Of a DNA stretch of 64,000 nucleotides, positions 57,195-64,000 are shown in pieces. The position numbers were made by a program, and so were the translations under genes. Source of the DNA: Pseudomonas versuta (lineage in GTDB: Bacteria; Pseudomonadota; Gammaproteobacteria; Pseudomonadales; Pseudomonadaceae). The notes beneath the pieces are model-generated. The model did no database searches. It had not been told where the DNA came from and saw only the letters and a program-made list of their open reading frames with translations. Where the stretch lies: contig NZ_CP012676.1 of assembly GCF_001294575.1 (NCBI RefSeq), positions 3,052,001 to 3,116,000 of the forward strand, given 5' to 3'. Numbering within the stretch: the stretch's first letter is position 1; the number at the start of each line of letters is the position of its first letter.

Positions 57195-57695
57195 TCAGTC
57201 TGCACCAAGCTGCAGCTCCATTGCCTGAGACATCAGGCCGGAGCCGTCACGCAGGGGTTCCATAGCCCCGACCGGACGAAAGCCACAGGCCTTGTACAGG
57301 CCCATCGCTGGAGTGTCCGCGGCCGTTACGCCCAGGCAAACACGGCGTACACCAACGCTCTTTGCCCACTCCAGCGCTTCATGGAGCAATGCACCTCCAG
57401 CGCCCTGGCCACGGAAGGCAGGATCTACCCACATCTGAAAAATCTCGGCCACACCGGCTTCCGGCAATTTGCACCAGACCAGCCCGCGCATTCGCTGGTG
57501 ATCGAGCGCAACAAATATCCGGGCCCGGCCTGAGGAGACTGCACCTGCAAGCCGTGACGACCAGACCTCATCAGCCCTGCCCGCCTCTGACTCATAGGTA
57601 CTGGCGAAGGCATCGGGAGAGTCTTGCAACGACTGCAGGCGAAGGTCACGGTAACTGCGCCACTCACCGGCCTCGATCGGACGTACTGAAATCAT
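57195..57695 (-). CDS. GNAT family N-acetyltransferase
   Basis: 166 residues from the ATG at 57695 with AGGAGCC nine bases upstream. GNAT motif A is IFQMWVDPAFRGQGAGGALL with the acetyl-CoA loop RGQGAGG, followed by VCLGVTAADTPAMGLYKACGF (motif B). N-terminal RPIEAGEWRSYRDLRL is common in RimI-like acetyltransferases. It is divergent from the leader and isochorismatase operon, with about 130 bp between the start codons. Substrate unknown. Confidence 0.86.
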   Translation of the reverse strand: MISVRPIEAGEWRSYRDLRLQSLQDSPDAFASTYESEAGRADEVWSSRLAGAVSSGRARIFVALDHQRMRGLVWCKLPEAGVAEIFQMWVDPAFRGQGAGGALLHEALEWAKSVGVRRVCLGVTAADTPAMGLYKACGFRPVGAMEPLRDGSGLMSQAMELQLGAD

Positions 57696-57825
57696 GCTGC
57701 GGCTCCTGCCTGTACCCATGTTTATAGGATGTGCCGCAGACTAACTTGGGCATGAACCTGGAACAACCTTGCACTGCACAGGTTTGCAGCGGCGCTTGCC
57801 AAGCTGTGGCCGGGTGACTACCTTG

Positions 57826-57894
57826 ATGTCTATGAGCAAGCACCGTAGCGCCTCGACCACCACCACTACCACGACCGCACAAGGCGGGCCGTGA
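57826..57894 (+). CDS. threonine-rich leader peptide
   Basis: 22 codons. It starts MSMSKHRSAS, has seven successive threonine codons (57856-57876; ACC five times, ACT, ACG), and ends AQGGP-stop at 57892-57894. A GGTGA Shine-Dalgarno (57813-57817) stands 8 nt before the ATG at 57826; a second ATG is at 57832. A run of one amino acid's codons just before alternative RNA stems is the hallmark of attenuation leader peptides such as ThrL of enterobacteria. The peptide itself is expected to have no function. It precedes the isochorismatase-like gene. Confidence 0.8.
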   Translation: MSMSKHRSASTTTTTTTAQGGP

Positions 57895-57959
57895 GAGGTG
57901 TCGTGAGCTGAAAACAAACGAACTTCAAAGGCCCGCCAGCAATGGACAGGGCCTTTTTT
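57849..57959 (+). promoter_or_regulatory. transcription attenuator, threonyl-tRNA responsive (predicted)
   Basis: Segment 2, GGCGGGCC at 57883-57890 inside the last leader codons, is perfectly complementary to segment 3, GGCCCGCC at 57930-57937 (antiterminator). Segment 3 also pairs with segment 4, as AAAGGCCC (57927-57934) with GGGCCTTT (57949-57956), forming a terminator with a T-run to 57959. The two pairings exclude each other. A 5-bp protector pairing (CGCCT 57849-57853 with AGGCG 57882-57886) may also form. A ribosome stalled on the threonine codons would leave segment 2 free and allow read-through. Confidence 0.8.
57927..57959 (+). terminator. attenuator terminator stem
   Basis: AAAGGCCC, a 14-nt loop and GGGCCTTT followed by six T residues in all, 40 bp before the isochorismatase start. 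It is the intrinsic terminator that the leader would relieve. Confidence 0.85.
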
Positions 57960-57998
57960 GTGCCTTGGTATCGCTGGCTCACACGCAAGGAGAGCACC

Positions 57999-58535
57999 AT
58001 GTATGCACTGCTGATTCTCGATATGCAGGTAGGTCTGGTTCAGGGTCCGGACAAGCCCTGGCAGGCGCAAGCACTCATAAGCACATTGAACAGCTTGATG
58101 AGCGATGCCCGACAATCCCACACCCCGATTTTTCTGGCCCGGCACACTGGCCCCGCCGGTTCGCCAATCGAGCCCGGCAGCCCACTGACACAAATCGTTC
58201 AGGAGCTGGAGCTGCGGGGTAACGAAGTTATCTTCAACAAAAGCAGACCCAGCGCCTTTTTCATGACTGAACTGGCGCAACAGCTACACGCGCGGGGTTG
58301 CACAGGCATAGTCGTAACCGGAATGAAGACTCAATATTGCGTGGACAGCACCTGTCGGGCAGCAAAGGACCTGGGCTTTGATGCCGTGCTGATTGCAGAC
58401 GGCCATACCTGCTCCGACACACCGCTGCTCACTGCCCGGCAGATAGTGGCACATCACAATGCGACTCTGGCCGAGCCGTTCTGCCGTGTAATCCTGGCAA
58501 AGGAATGGAGCTTTCAGGGCACGGGATCTGACTGA
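57999..58535 (+). CDS. isochorismatase-like cysteine hydrolase, under leader control
   Basis: 178 residues. The catalytic triad of the isochorismatase-like family is visible: D8 (LLILDMQVGL), K81 (FNKSRPSAF) and C114 (GMKTQYCVDST). Members hydrolyse amides or cleave C-N bonds (nicotinamidase, N-carbamoyl hydrolases, others); this one has no adjoining siderophore or nicotinate genes. The ATG at 57999 has AAGGAG at good distance; the frame is open upstream into the attenuator but is not coding there. A GNAT acetyltransferase follows after 42 bp. The threonine leader suggests expression when charged tRNA-Thr is scarce. Substrate unknown. Confidence 0.88.
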   Translation: MYALLILDMQVGLVQGPDKPWQAQALISTLNSLMSDARQSHTPIFLARHTGPAGSPIEPGSPLTQIVQELELRGNEVIFNKSRPSAFFMTELAQQLHARGCTGIVVTGMKTQYCVDSTCRAAKDLGFDAVLIADGHTCSDTPLLTARQIVAHHNATLAEPFCRVILAKEWSFQGTGSD

Positions 58536-58577
58536 GTAGCAGGCACAAAAAAAACGCTGAAACCAAGGACACAGAAC

Positions 58578-59015
58578 ATGGAAAGGACCGTAAGAATCGC
58601 CAATCAGGCAGATATCGATGTGATATTCGACATCCGCACCAGCGTGAAAGAAAACCACCTGTCCCGTGATCAGTTAACACAAATGGGCATTACCCCAGAA
58701 ACCATAGGACAGGCTATATCACGGGCGCCTTGCCTCTGGATCGCAGAGGCCGATGGCACCCCGGTGGGGTTTTCCATGGTGGATCTGGAAGACGGATGCG
58801 TGTTCGCAGCTTTCGTGCGTGCTGAATTCGAGGGCCACGGCTTCGGCCGTCGCCTGATGGAAAAAGCCGAAGACTGCCTGTTCCGCCATCACCCCACGAT
58901 CTGGCTCGAAACCGCAGAGGCGAGCCGCGCCAGTGGTTTCTATCGCAAGCTCGGCTGGCTACCGGTGAAGAGACTGGGGCAAGGTGATGTGCGCTTTGAG
59001 AAGCAGCGCCACTAA
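58578..59015 (+). CDS. GNAT family N-acetyltransferase, downstream of the hydrolase
   Basis: 145 residues, compact single GNAT domain. Motif A is GCVFAAFVRAEFEGHGFGRRLM with the acetyl-CoA loop EGHGFGRRL, followed by WLETAEASRASGFYRKLGW. It lies 42 bp after the hydrolase gene with no terminator between, so it probably belongs to the leader-controlled unit. Its N-terminus (MERTVRIANQADIDVIFDIR) is ordinary for the family. Substrate unknown; an amino acid or small amine is a guess. Confidence 0.86.
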   Translation: MERTVRIANQADIDVIFDIRTSVKENHLSRDQLTQMGITPETIGQAISRAPCLWIAEADGTPVGFSMVDLEDGCVFAAFVRAEFEGHGFGRRLMEKAEDCLFRHHPTIWLETAEASRASGFYRKLGWLPVKRLGQGDVRFEKQRH

Positions 59016-59176
59016 GCCGCATCCTGCTGTTGAAAAGAGTGTCCCGGGGGCTTTCATCGCCCGAGCACTGGTTGATCATGCTTTCGATTCGACTAGAGGT
59101 GATCTGCGGTGTTGTCCCTAACGACTCAGTAGAGGCGACGGCGCGACACTCGAACCCCGAATCGCAGGCACAAAAA

Positions 59177-59206
59177 AGCCGGTAGACCCTAGGGTTCTGA
59201 CCGGCT
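59177..59206 (-). terminator. terminator of tRNA-Lys
   Basis: AGCCGGT (59177-59183) pairs with ACCGGCT (59200-59206) and the centre AGACCCTAGGGTTCT extends the stem. On the minus strand the stem is followed by TTTTTTG. It starts 17 bp after the tRNA end. Confidence 0.85.
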
Positions 59207-59223
59207 GTTTTGGTGTAGCTATA

Positions 59224-59299
59224 TGGTGGGTCGTGTGGGATTCGAACCTACGACCAATTGGTTAAAAGCCAACTGCTCTACCAACTGAGCTAACGACCC
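59224..59299 (-). tRNA. tRNA-Lys (TTT)
   Basis: 76-nt tRNA: acceptor GGGTCGT/ACGACCC, D-arm GCTCAGTTGGTAGAGC, anticodon loop CTTTTAA giving TTT, T-loop TTCGAAT, discriminator A and encoded CCA at 59224-59226. Single gene between the acetyltransferase and queC. Confidence 0.97.
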
Positions 59300-59373
59300 G
59301 CTTCGTTGTGGGACGTATAATACTGATTTTTAACGAGAATTCAACACCTAGTTAAAAATAAATGCGAAATAAT

Positions 59374-60066
59374 TCAAAAGTAGCGGGTTGGGTCAGTAAT
59401 TCCGGCCGCTGCAAAGCCTTCTGCACGCAGACGGCAGCTGTCGCATTTACCGCACGCACGGCCCTGGGCGTCTGCCTGGTAGCAAGAAACCGTCAATGAG
59501 TAATCAACACCAAGCTTTACACCGGCCTGGACGATTTGTGCTTTGCTCAGGTTTTGCAGCGGGGCCTGGATGCGGAACCCATTCCCCTCTACCCCGGCCT
59601 TGGTCGCAAGGTTTGCCATGACTTCGAACGCCTGAACAAATTCAGGACGGCAATCCGGGTAGCCCGAATAGTCCACAGCATTGACGCCGATGAAGATATC
59701 CCGCGCTTGCAGCACTTCTGCCCAGCCCAGTGCCAACGACAAGAACACGGTGTTGCGTGCAGGCACGTAGGTGACCGGAATGCCTTCGCCCAGGGTCTCT
59801 GGAACGTCAATAGAACTGTCGGTCAGGGCCGAACCGCCAATGCCATCAAGGTTCAAGCCGATGACTTTGTGCTCGATCGCACCCAAGTCGCGAGCTACAC
59901 GCGCAGCGGCGTCGAGTTCGGAGCGGTGACGCTGGCCATAATCAAAGCTCATGGTGTAGCAGCTATAGCCTTCGGCGCGCGCCATGGCGACTACCGTGGC
60001 GGAATCAAGACCGCCAGACAGCAGGATCACGGCCCGTTTTTCGGTGACAACAGTGTGTTCGGTCAT
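59374..60066 (-). CDS. queC: 7-cyano-7-deazaguanine (preQ0) synthase
   Basis: 230 residues. ATP-dependent conversion of 7-carboxy-7-deazaguanine to preQ0 in queuosine synthesis. The PP-loop SGGLDS is at 17-22 ([16 protein letters not shown]) and the zinc site is the C-terminal [10 protein letters not shown] plus an upstream cysteine ([13 protein letters not shown]). I choose the ATG at 60066; it is one base after the queE stop, so queE-queC form an operon. Confidence 0.97.
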   Translation of the reverse strand: MTEHTVVTEKRAVILLSGGLDSATVVAMARAEGYSCYTMSFDYGQRHRSELDAAARVARDLGAIEHKVIGLNLDGIGGSALTDSSIDVPETLGEGIPVTYVPARNTVFLSLALGWAEVLQARDIFIGVNAVDYSGYPDCRPEFVQAFEVMANLATKAGVEGNGFRIQAPLQNLSKAQIVQAGVKLGVDYSLTVSCYQADAQGRACGKCDSCRLRAEGFAAAGITDPTRYF

Positions 60067-60067
60067 T

Positions 60068-60715
60068 TCAGCGCCCCGGCTCGTCATTCCAAAGATATTT
60101 GTGCAGTTGCATTTGCAAGCGTACTGGCAGGTTATCCGCCACGATCCAGTCAGCCAGATCGCTGGCCTTCAGGTCATGGTGACTCGGCGAGAACAATACT
60201 TCGCCAGCCCGGCGCTCCAAACCGTACTCAATCAGCTTGGAAACCGCCCAGTCGTAGTCTTCCCGCGAACAGATCACAAACTTGACCTGGTCATTGGGTG
60301 TCAACAGCGCGATGTTCTCGTAGAGATTGCGGTGAGACTCTTTGGAGCCCGGCGTCTTCAGATCAAGCACCCGGCTTACACGAGGGTCAACAGCCGAGAT
60401 ATCCAGCGCCCCGCTGGTCTCGATCGAGACCTCGTAACCCGCGTCACACAGTTGCTTGAGCAGAGGGATGGCATTGGGCTGCGCCAGAGGCTCACCACCT
60501 GTTACACACACGTAGCGCGGACGAAATCCGGCCACTTGCTCAAGGATACTGTCGAGGGTGCGTACGGTGCCGCCACTGAAGGCGTAGGCACTGTCGCAAT
60601 ACTGGCAGCGCAAAGGGCAGCCAGTCAGACGTACAAAAACGGTGGGCAGGCCAGCCGTTCGCGTTTCACCCTGTAAAGAGTAAAAAACTTCGGTAATTCT
60701 CAATGTGTCTTGCAT
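60068..60715 (-). CDS. queE: 7-carboxy-7-deazaguanine synthase (radical SAM)
   Basis: 215 residues. Radical-SAM enzyme converting carboxytetrahydropterin to 7-carboxy-7-deazaguanine. The CxxxCxxC cluster motif is C33, C37, C40 ([14 protein letters not shown]), followed by CVTGGEPL. I choose the ATG at 60715 ([11 protein letters not shown]); a GTG nine bases upstream is possible. It precedes queC in the queuosine unit, next to the tol-pal genes as in other pseudomonads. Confidence 0.96.
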   Translation of the reverse strand: MQDTLRITEVFYSLQGETRTAGLPTVFVRLTGCPLRCQYCDSAYAFSGGTVRTLDSILEQVAGFRPRYVCVTGGEPLAQPNAIPLLKQLCDAGYEVSIETSGALDISAVDPRVSRVLDLKTPGSKESHRNLYENIALLTPNDQVKFVICSREDYDWAVSKLIEYGLERRAGEVLFSPSHHDLKASDLADWIVADNLPVRLQMQLHKYLWNDEPGR

Positions 60716-60833
60716 ATCCGCCACGGGCGTAACAGCTAAACAGGCTGTCCGCCTCCGTCAGGCACTCCAAAGAATCTGCCTACGCAGGACTCAGAGGAGC
60801 GTATTTCATAAAAGGGCGTGGATTCTAACGAAA

Positions 60834-60856
60834 AAACCCGCGACAGGCGCGGGTTT
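60834..60856 (-). terminator. terminator of the cpoB/tol-pal operon
   Basis: AAACCCGCG at 60834-60842 pairs with CGCGGGTTT at 60848-60856; on the minus strand a T-run follows. It starts 22 bp after the cpoB stop. Confidence 0.92.
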
Positions 60857-60878
60857 CTCGATGAAAACATGGTCTTGC

Positions 60879-61697
60879 TTACATGCGCTGCAGATCACGC
60901 TGCGCCAGCTGTGCCGCTGAAGTACCAGGGTACTGGGCGATCACTTGCTGCAGAATGCCTTTTACCTTGTCGGTATGACCCAGGCGGCGCTCTACATCAG
61001 CGAGCTTATAGAGTGAATCCGGCACTTTGGCATGCTTGGGATACAGCTGACTGACCTTGGCAAAGGCTTGGCCTGCGGCCTGCAAATCGCCTTTGGCCAG
61101 GTTCACCTCACCCAGCCAGTACTGGGCATTGCCCGCGTACTGGCTGTTGGGGTATTTGCGCAGAAAGGCGGTAAACGCCTGACTGGCCTTGTCGAAGTCC
61201 TTGGCCTTGATCAAGTCGAAAGCAGCATCGTAGTAGAGCTTTTCTTTCGCCGGATCGCCAGGCTCCGAACTGGCAGCGACCTGAGGTGCAGGCGCTGCAG
61301 TATTACTGGCGGCATTAGCACCACCAGCAGAAGAATTATCAGGAGCGGCAGCAGGAGCAACGCCGGTTCCTATACGCCGATCAAGTTCCTGGTATCGCTC
61401 CAGGCTTTCTTGCTTCATGCGTGAGACATCATTTTGCAGAACTTCGATCACACCTTGTTGGCGTGCAATCTGCTCCTGCATTTGTTGCAACTGGTTGAAC
61501 AGCTCGCCCTGTGCCGAGATAGGGGCCGAAACCCCTCCCCCGGCATAGGCGCCGCTCGCACCGTAACCCGTAGCCGGATTACTCCCCCCGCTATTGTTAT
61601 AGCCAGAGTTGTCATCGACCACAGGAACCGCAGCCCATGCCGCTAGCGGCATGAGGCTGAGAGTCAGAATAGTTACAGCACGGCGGCACGTTCGCAT
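60879..61697 (-). CDS. cpoB: Tol-Pal system coordinator CpoB (YbgF)
   Basis: 272 residues. Signal peptide (VTILTLSLMPLAAWA) to the periplasm, a trimerising coiled coil (FNQLQQMQEQIARQQGVIEV, about 67-115), a low-complexity Ala/Ser/Pro linker, and a C-terminal TPR domain (about 150-270; YDAAFDLIKAKDFDKASQAF, NAQYWLGEVNLAKGD). It links Tol-Pal to the peptidoglycan synthase PBP1B in E. coli. Last gene of tolA-tolB-pal-cpoB; 6 bp after pal. Confidence 0.95.
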   Translation of the reverse strand: MRTCRRAVTILTLSLMPLAAWAAVPVVDDNSGYNNSGGSNPATGYGASGAYAGGGVSAPISAQGELFNQLQQMQEQIARQQGVIEVLQNDVSRMKQESLERYQELDRRIGTGVAPAAAPDNSSAGGANAASNTAAPAPQVAASSEPGDPAKEKLYYDAAFDLIKAKDFDKASQAFTAFLRKYPNSQYAGNAQYWLGEVNLAKGDLQAAGQAFAKVSQLYPKHAKVPDSLYKLADVERRLGHTDKVKGILQQVIAQYPGTSAAQLAQRDLQRM

Positions 61698-61703
61698 GAC
61701 GAA

Positions 61704-62204
61704 TTACTTACGCAGTTCGACGCGACGGTTTTGAGCCCACGACTGTTCGTCGTTGCCAGTAGCGATTGGACGCTCTTTACCGTAGGACACCAGCTCCAGC
61801 TGTGCTGGAGAAACACCTTGCAGTACCAGGTAGCGTTGAACGGCTTTCGCACGACGCTCGCCCAGTGCCATGTTGTACTCACGAGTACCACGGGCGTCAG
61901 TGTTACCTTCCAGAACAACGCGAGCGCCGTTAGCTTTCAGGTCTTTAGCGTGTACGTCCAGAGCGCGCATTGCTTCTGGTTTCAGGTCCGAACTGTCGTA
62001 TTCGAAGTAGAAAACAGTGATCGCGCGCAGAGCAGCTTCTTCACTCAGGGAGCCATCAACAGCGCCTGTGTTTGCGCCGTAACCAGCGTTTGGATCAACA
62101 GCAGCGCCTTCACCGGCATTGTCGCCGCCTTTGGACGAGCAACCTACAGCTACAGCCATGGCCAGTGCCAGCGCAGCGAATTTACCAAACTTCAGCATTT
62201 CCAT
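61704..62204 (-). CDS. pal: peptidoglycan-associated lipoprotein (Pal/OprL)
   Basis: 166 residues. Lipobox AVAVGC (lipid Cys22) and an OmpA-like peptidoglycan-binding domain with [20 protein letters not shown] and RRVELRK; these match the NTDxRGxxxYN signature. It tethers the outer membrane to peptidoglycan and interacts with TolB. The ATG at 62204 (MEMLKFGK) follows AGGAG; a second ATG is two codons later. Known as OprL in Pseudomonas. Confidence 0.98.
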   Translation of the reverse strand: MEMLKFGKFAALALAMAVAVGCSSKGGDNAGEGAAVDPNAGYGANTGAVDGSLSEEAALRAITVFYFEYDSSDLKPEAMRALDVHAKDLKANGARVVLEGNTDARGTREYNMALGERRAKAVQRYLVLQGVSPAQLELVSYGKERPIATGNDEQSWAQNRRVELRK

Positions 62205-62259
62205 CGTAAAACTCCTAATGAACCCCAAGTGTTATATGCAACGTAAAGCTATCACCACG

Positions 62260-63561
62260 TCAGTTCAGGTAAGGGGACCAGGAAGGTTCTCTGACTTCGC
62301 CTTGAGCGGTAGGAAGAGGGAGCCTTACGCGTCCGTTAATGGACACGAGCATCAAGACTCCCCGGCCCTGCTGGCGGGTGGCGTAGATTACCATGGTGCC
62401 GTTGGGTGCAACAGTAGCTGACTCATCAAGGTTGGTATCTGTGAGGATTTTCACGGTTCCACGCTGCAAATCTTGCGCTGCAACACGGAAATTAGTGAAA
62501 CCGTCCTGACGATGGATCATTACCAGGGTCTTTTCGTCAGCCGAAAGCTTCGGACTGGCGTTGTAGTTCCCGATAAAAGTTACGCGCTCTGCATTACCGC
62601 TACCAACTGTGGTCTTGTAGATTTGCGGTTTACCGCCCCGGTCAGAGGTGAAATAGATGGTATTGCCATCTTTACCCCAGAACGGTTCGGTATCAATTGC
62701 CGGATTGTTCGTCACGCGAGTCAGCTGACGCGAAGCCAGTTCCATCACGTAGATCTCGGCATTACCGTCTTTGGACAATACAAACGCCAGCTTGGAACCA
62801 TCCGGCGACCAGGCAGGCGCACCGTTCAGGCCTTCAAAGTTGGTGATCTGCTCACGACGGCCAGTATCAATGTTCTGCATGAAGATACGCGGACGCTTCT
62901 GCTCGAACGATACATAAGCGATACGCTTGCCGTCCGGAGCAAAACGCGGCGACAGAATAGGCTCGCGCGACTGCAGCAGGGTAACGGCACGGGCACCATC
63001 GTAGTCCGAACGCTGCAAGGTGTAGCGGGTGTTGGTCGCACTGGCACGTTCAGCCGTTACATAAAGCAGACGTGTAGAGAATGCACCTTTAATACCGGTC
63101 AGTTTTTCAAATGACTGGTCAGAGATGTAATGCGCCATGTCCCGCAGCTGATCAGTGGTACCCGACACGCTGCCGGTCAACACTGGCTGCTCGGTCGCCA
63201 CGTTGAACAAGGCATATTGAACCTGCAGGCGACCGCCCGCCGGGATAATATTACCAACCATGACGTACTGGGCGCCCAGGGCTTTCCAGTCACGGAAAAT
63301 GACTTCGCTGGCCTGGGTCGGCAAGCCAATCATGTTCTGCTTTGGAATCGGCGCGTAATAACCCGAATTGCGCAGGTCATTGCCAATGATTTCAGCCATG
63401 TCGTCGGGCAGGACGGTACCGCCCTGCCAGCCGAAAGGAACAACTGCAATTGGCGTTGCCCGGTCGCTACCACTGGTAACCAGAATGTTCTTTTCATCTG
63501 CTACCGCCATCCCTGCCACGCAGCAGACGATGACTAGCAGTCCTCGAAAAAATTTAATCAC
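62260..63561 (-). CDS. tolB: Tol-Pal translocation protein TolB
   Basis: 433 residues. Periplasmic beta-propeller with signal peptide ([18 protein letters not shown]). An N-terminal alpha/beta domain ([11 protein letters not shown]) precedes repeats such as [33 protein letters not shown] and [14 protein letters not shown]. It starts with GTG overlapping the tolA stop (GTGA), so the two are translationally coupled. It connects Pal with TolA. Confidence 0.97.
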   Translation of the reverse strand: MIKFFRGLLVIVCCVAGMAVADEKNILVTSGSDRATPIAVVPFGWQGGTVLPDDMAEIIGNDLRNSGYYAPIPKQNMIGLPTQASEVIFRDWKALGAQYVMVGNIIPAGGRLQVQYALFNVATEQPVLTGSVSGTTDQLRDMAHYISDQSFEKLTGIKGAFSTRLLYVTAERASATNTRYTLQRSDYDGARAVTLLQSREPILSPRFAPDGKRIAYVSFEQKRPRIFMQNIDTGRREQITNFEGLNGAPAWSPDGSKLAFVLSKDGNAEIYVMELASRQLTRVTNNPAIDTEPFWGKDGNTIYFTSDRGGKPQIYKTTVGSGNAERVTFIGNYNASPKLSADEKTLVMIHRQDGFTNFRVAAQDLQRGTVKILTDTNLDESATVAPNGTMVIYATRQQGRGVLMLVSINGRVRLPLPTAQGEVREPSWSPYLN

Positions 63562-64000
63562 AAGGCTAGATCCTCAGGTGTGAATGTCATCTTGAATGAT
63601 CGGTAAGGATTAAAATCGCTGGGCTTCATGCCCTGCATTTCCGTTAAACGGCCAATATTCTTGACCGCTGCCACAGCCGAGCTATCAAACGGGCCATCAC
63701 CACTGGACTTGGCAACCGTCACCGACGTTACCGTGCCATCTGGCAACATGCCAATTTGCAGTACCACTGTCATATTCTTGCGGGCCGAAGGTGGACGAGC
63801 CCAGCCTTCTGCTGCTCGAGCACGAATCAAGTCATCGAAACTGCCGGCGACCTCATCGCCCTGCTCATCAGCCAGGGCTTGCTGGCGTTGTGGCGTATCG
63901 GAAAGCAAATCAGCCAGTGCTTGCGCCTTTTTGTCTTCGGTCGATTTACGCGCTGCTTCTACGGCCTTTTTCTTGGCAGCATCGGCAGCCGCCTTTTTCT
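63558..64000 (-). CDS. tolA: TolA, C-terminal part, cut by the window edge
   Basis: Partial: the last 147 or so codons. The preserved part begins in the Lys/Ala-rich helical domain II ([18 protein letters not shown]) and includes the globular C-terminal domain III ([40 protein letters not shown]). TolA spans the periplasm and pulls on Pal using the TolQR motor. The rest of the gene, and presumably tolQR, lies beyond 64000. Coupled to tolB by a 4-bp overlap. Confidence 0.95.
   Translation of the reverse strand, partial: KKAAADAAKKKAVEAARKSTEDKKAQALADLLSDTPQRQQALADEQGDEVAGSFDDLIRARAAEGWARPPSARKNMTVVLQIGMLPDGTVTSVTVAKSSGDGPFDSSAVAAVKNIGRLTEMQGMKPSDFNPYRSFKMTFTPEDLAL

Noticed and set aside
1..64000. 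CRISPR arrays, insertion sequences and prophage genes
   Set aside because: I looked for regularly spaced repeats, transposase or integrase frames and phage structural genes and found none; the repeated sequences are REP palindromes and the tRNA-His duplication.

Overview
This window looks like the chromosome of a Pseudomonas species, probably of the P. fluorescens/putida side of the genus. The reasons are the gene order (acnB, tig-clpP-clpX-lon-hupB-ppiD-fabI, mltD-gloB, queC-queE-cpoB-pal-tolB-tolA), the typical REP palindromes, and the protein sequences. The blocks match, from memory, neighbourhoods known in P. aeruginosa, with accessory genes placed between conserved ones. I see no insertion sequence, prophage or CRISPR array.

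Layout. 1-7945: a YebC-type regulator, then a 2-aminoethylphosphonate (AEP) catabolic island with an FAD amine oxidase, an organophosphate-type carrier, two related LysR regulators, phnW and phnX. 8018-10646: flavin reductase, a small unknown protein, an orphan LysR and an acetyltransferase. 10691-23484: dnaQ, rnhA, a methyltransferase, gloB, mltD, a peptide ABC importer (npp/yej type, two binding proteins) and fabI. 23718-25216: an accessory cytochrome P450 with a translationally coupled small monooxygenase-fold protein. 25302-33808: ppiD, a degenerate tRNA, hupB, lon, clpX, clpP, tig (membrane and cytosolic protein quality control). 34178-34721: a tRNA operon Arg-His-Leu-His. 35002-40605: folD, cysS, glnS, ppiB, lpxH. 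40716-45468: a complete tripartite EmrAB/NodT-type efflux operon with its MarR repressor and a clear operator. 45718-50971: miaE, an Anr-controlled universal stress protein, a DUF1289 protein and acnB, the last preceded by a large nested inverted repeat. 51039-55112: AI-2E-type permease, tusA, bepA, nadA. 55322-59015: a DJ-1/PfpI protein, two small unknowns, two acetyltransferases and an isochorismatase-like hydrolase. 59224-64000: tRNA-Lys, the queuosine precursor genes queC/queE, and the tol-pal genes up to a tolA cut by the window edge.

The most unusual item is in front of the isochorismatase-like gene (57826-57959). A 22-codon leader reading frame holds seven consecutive threonine codons. 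It is followed by mutually exclusive antiterminator and terminator stems and a U-tract, the architecture of a threonyl-tRNA-sensing transcription attenuator. The genes downstream, a cysteine hydrolase and a GNAT acetyltransferase, are not threonine-biosynthetic. Other notable items are a full-length 77-nt tRNA-Asp relative with an Asn-type anticodon and damaged stems in the hupB 3' region, the long hairpin upstream of acnB, a P450 lacking the usual I-helix threonine, an Anr-box class II promoter and a MarR operator overlapping a strong promoter.
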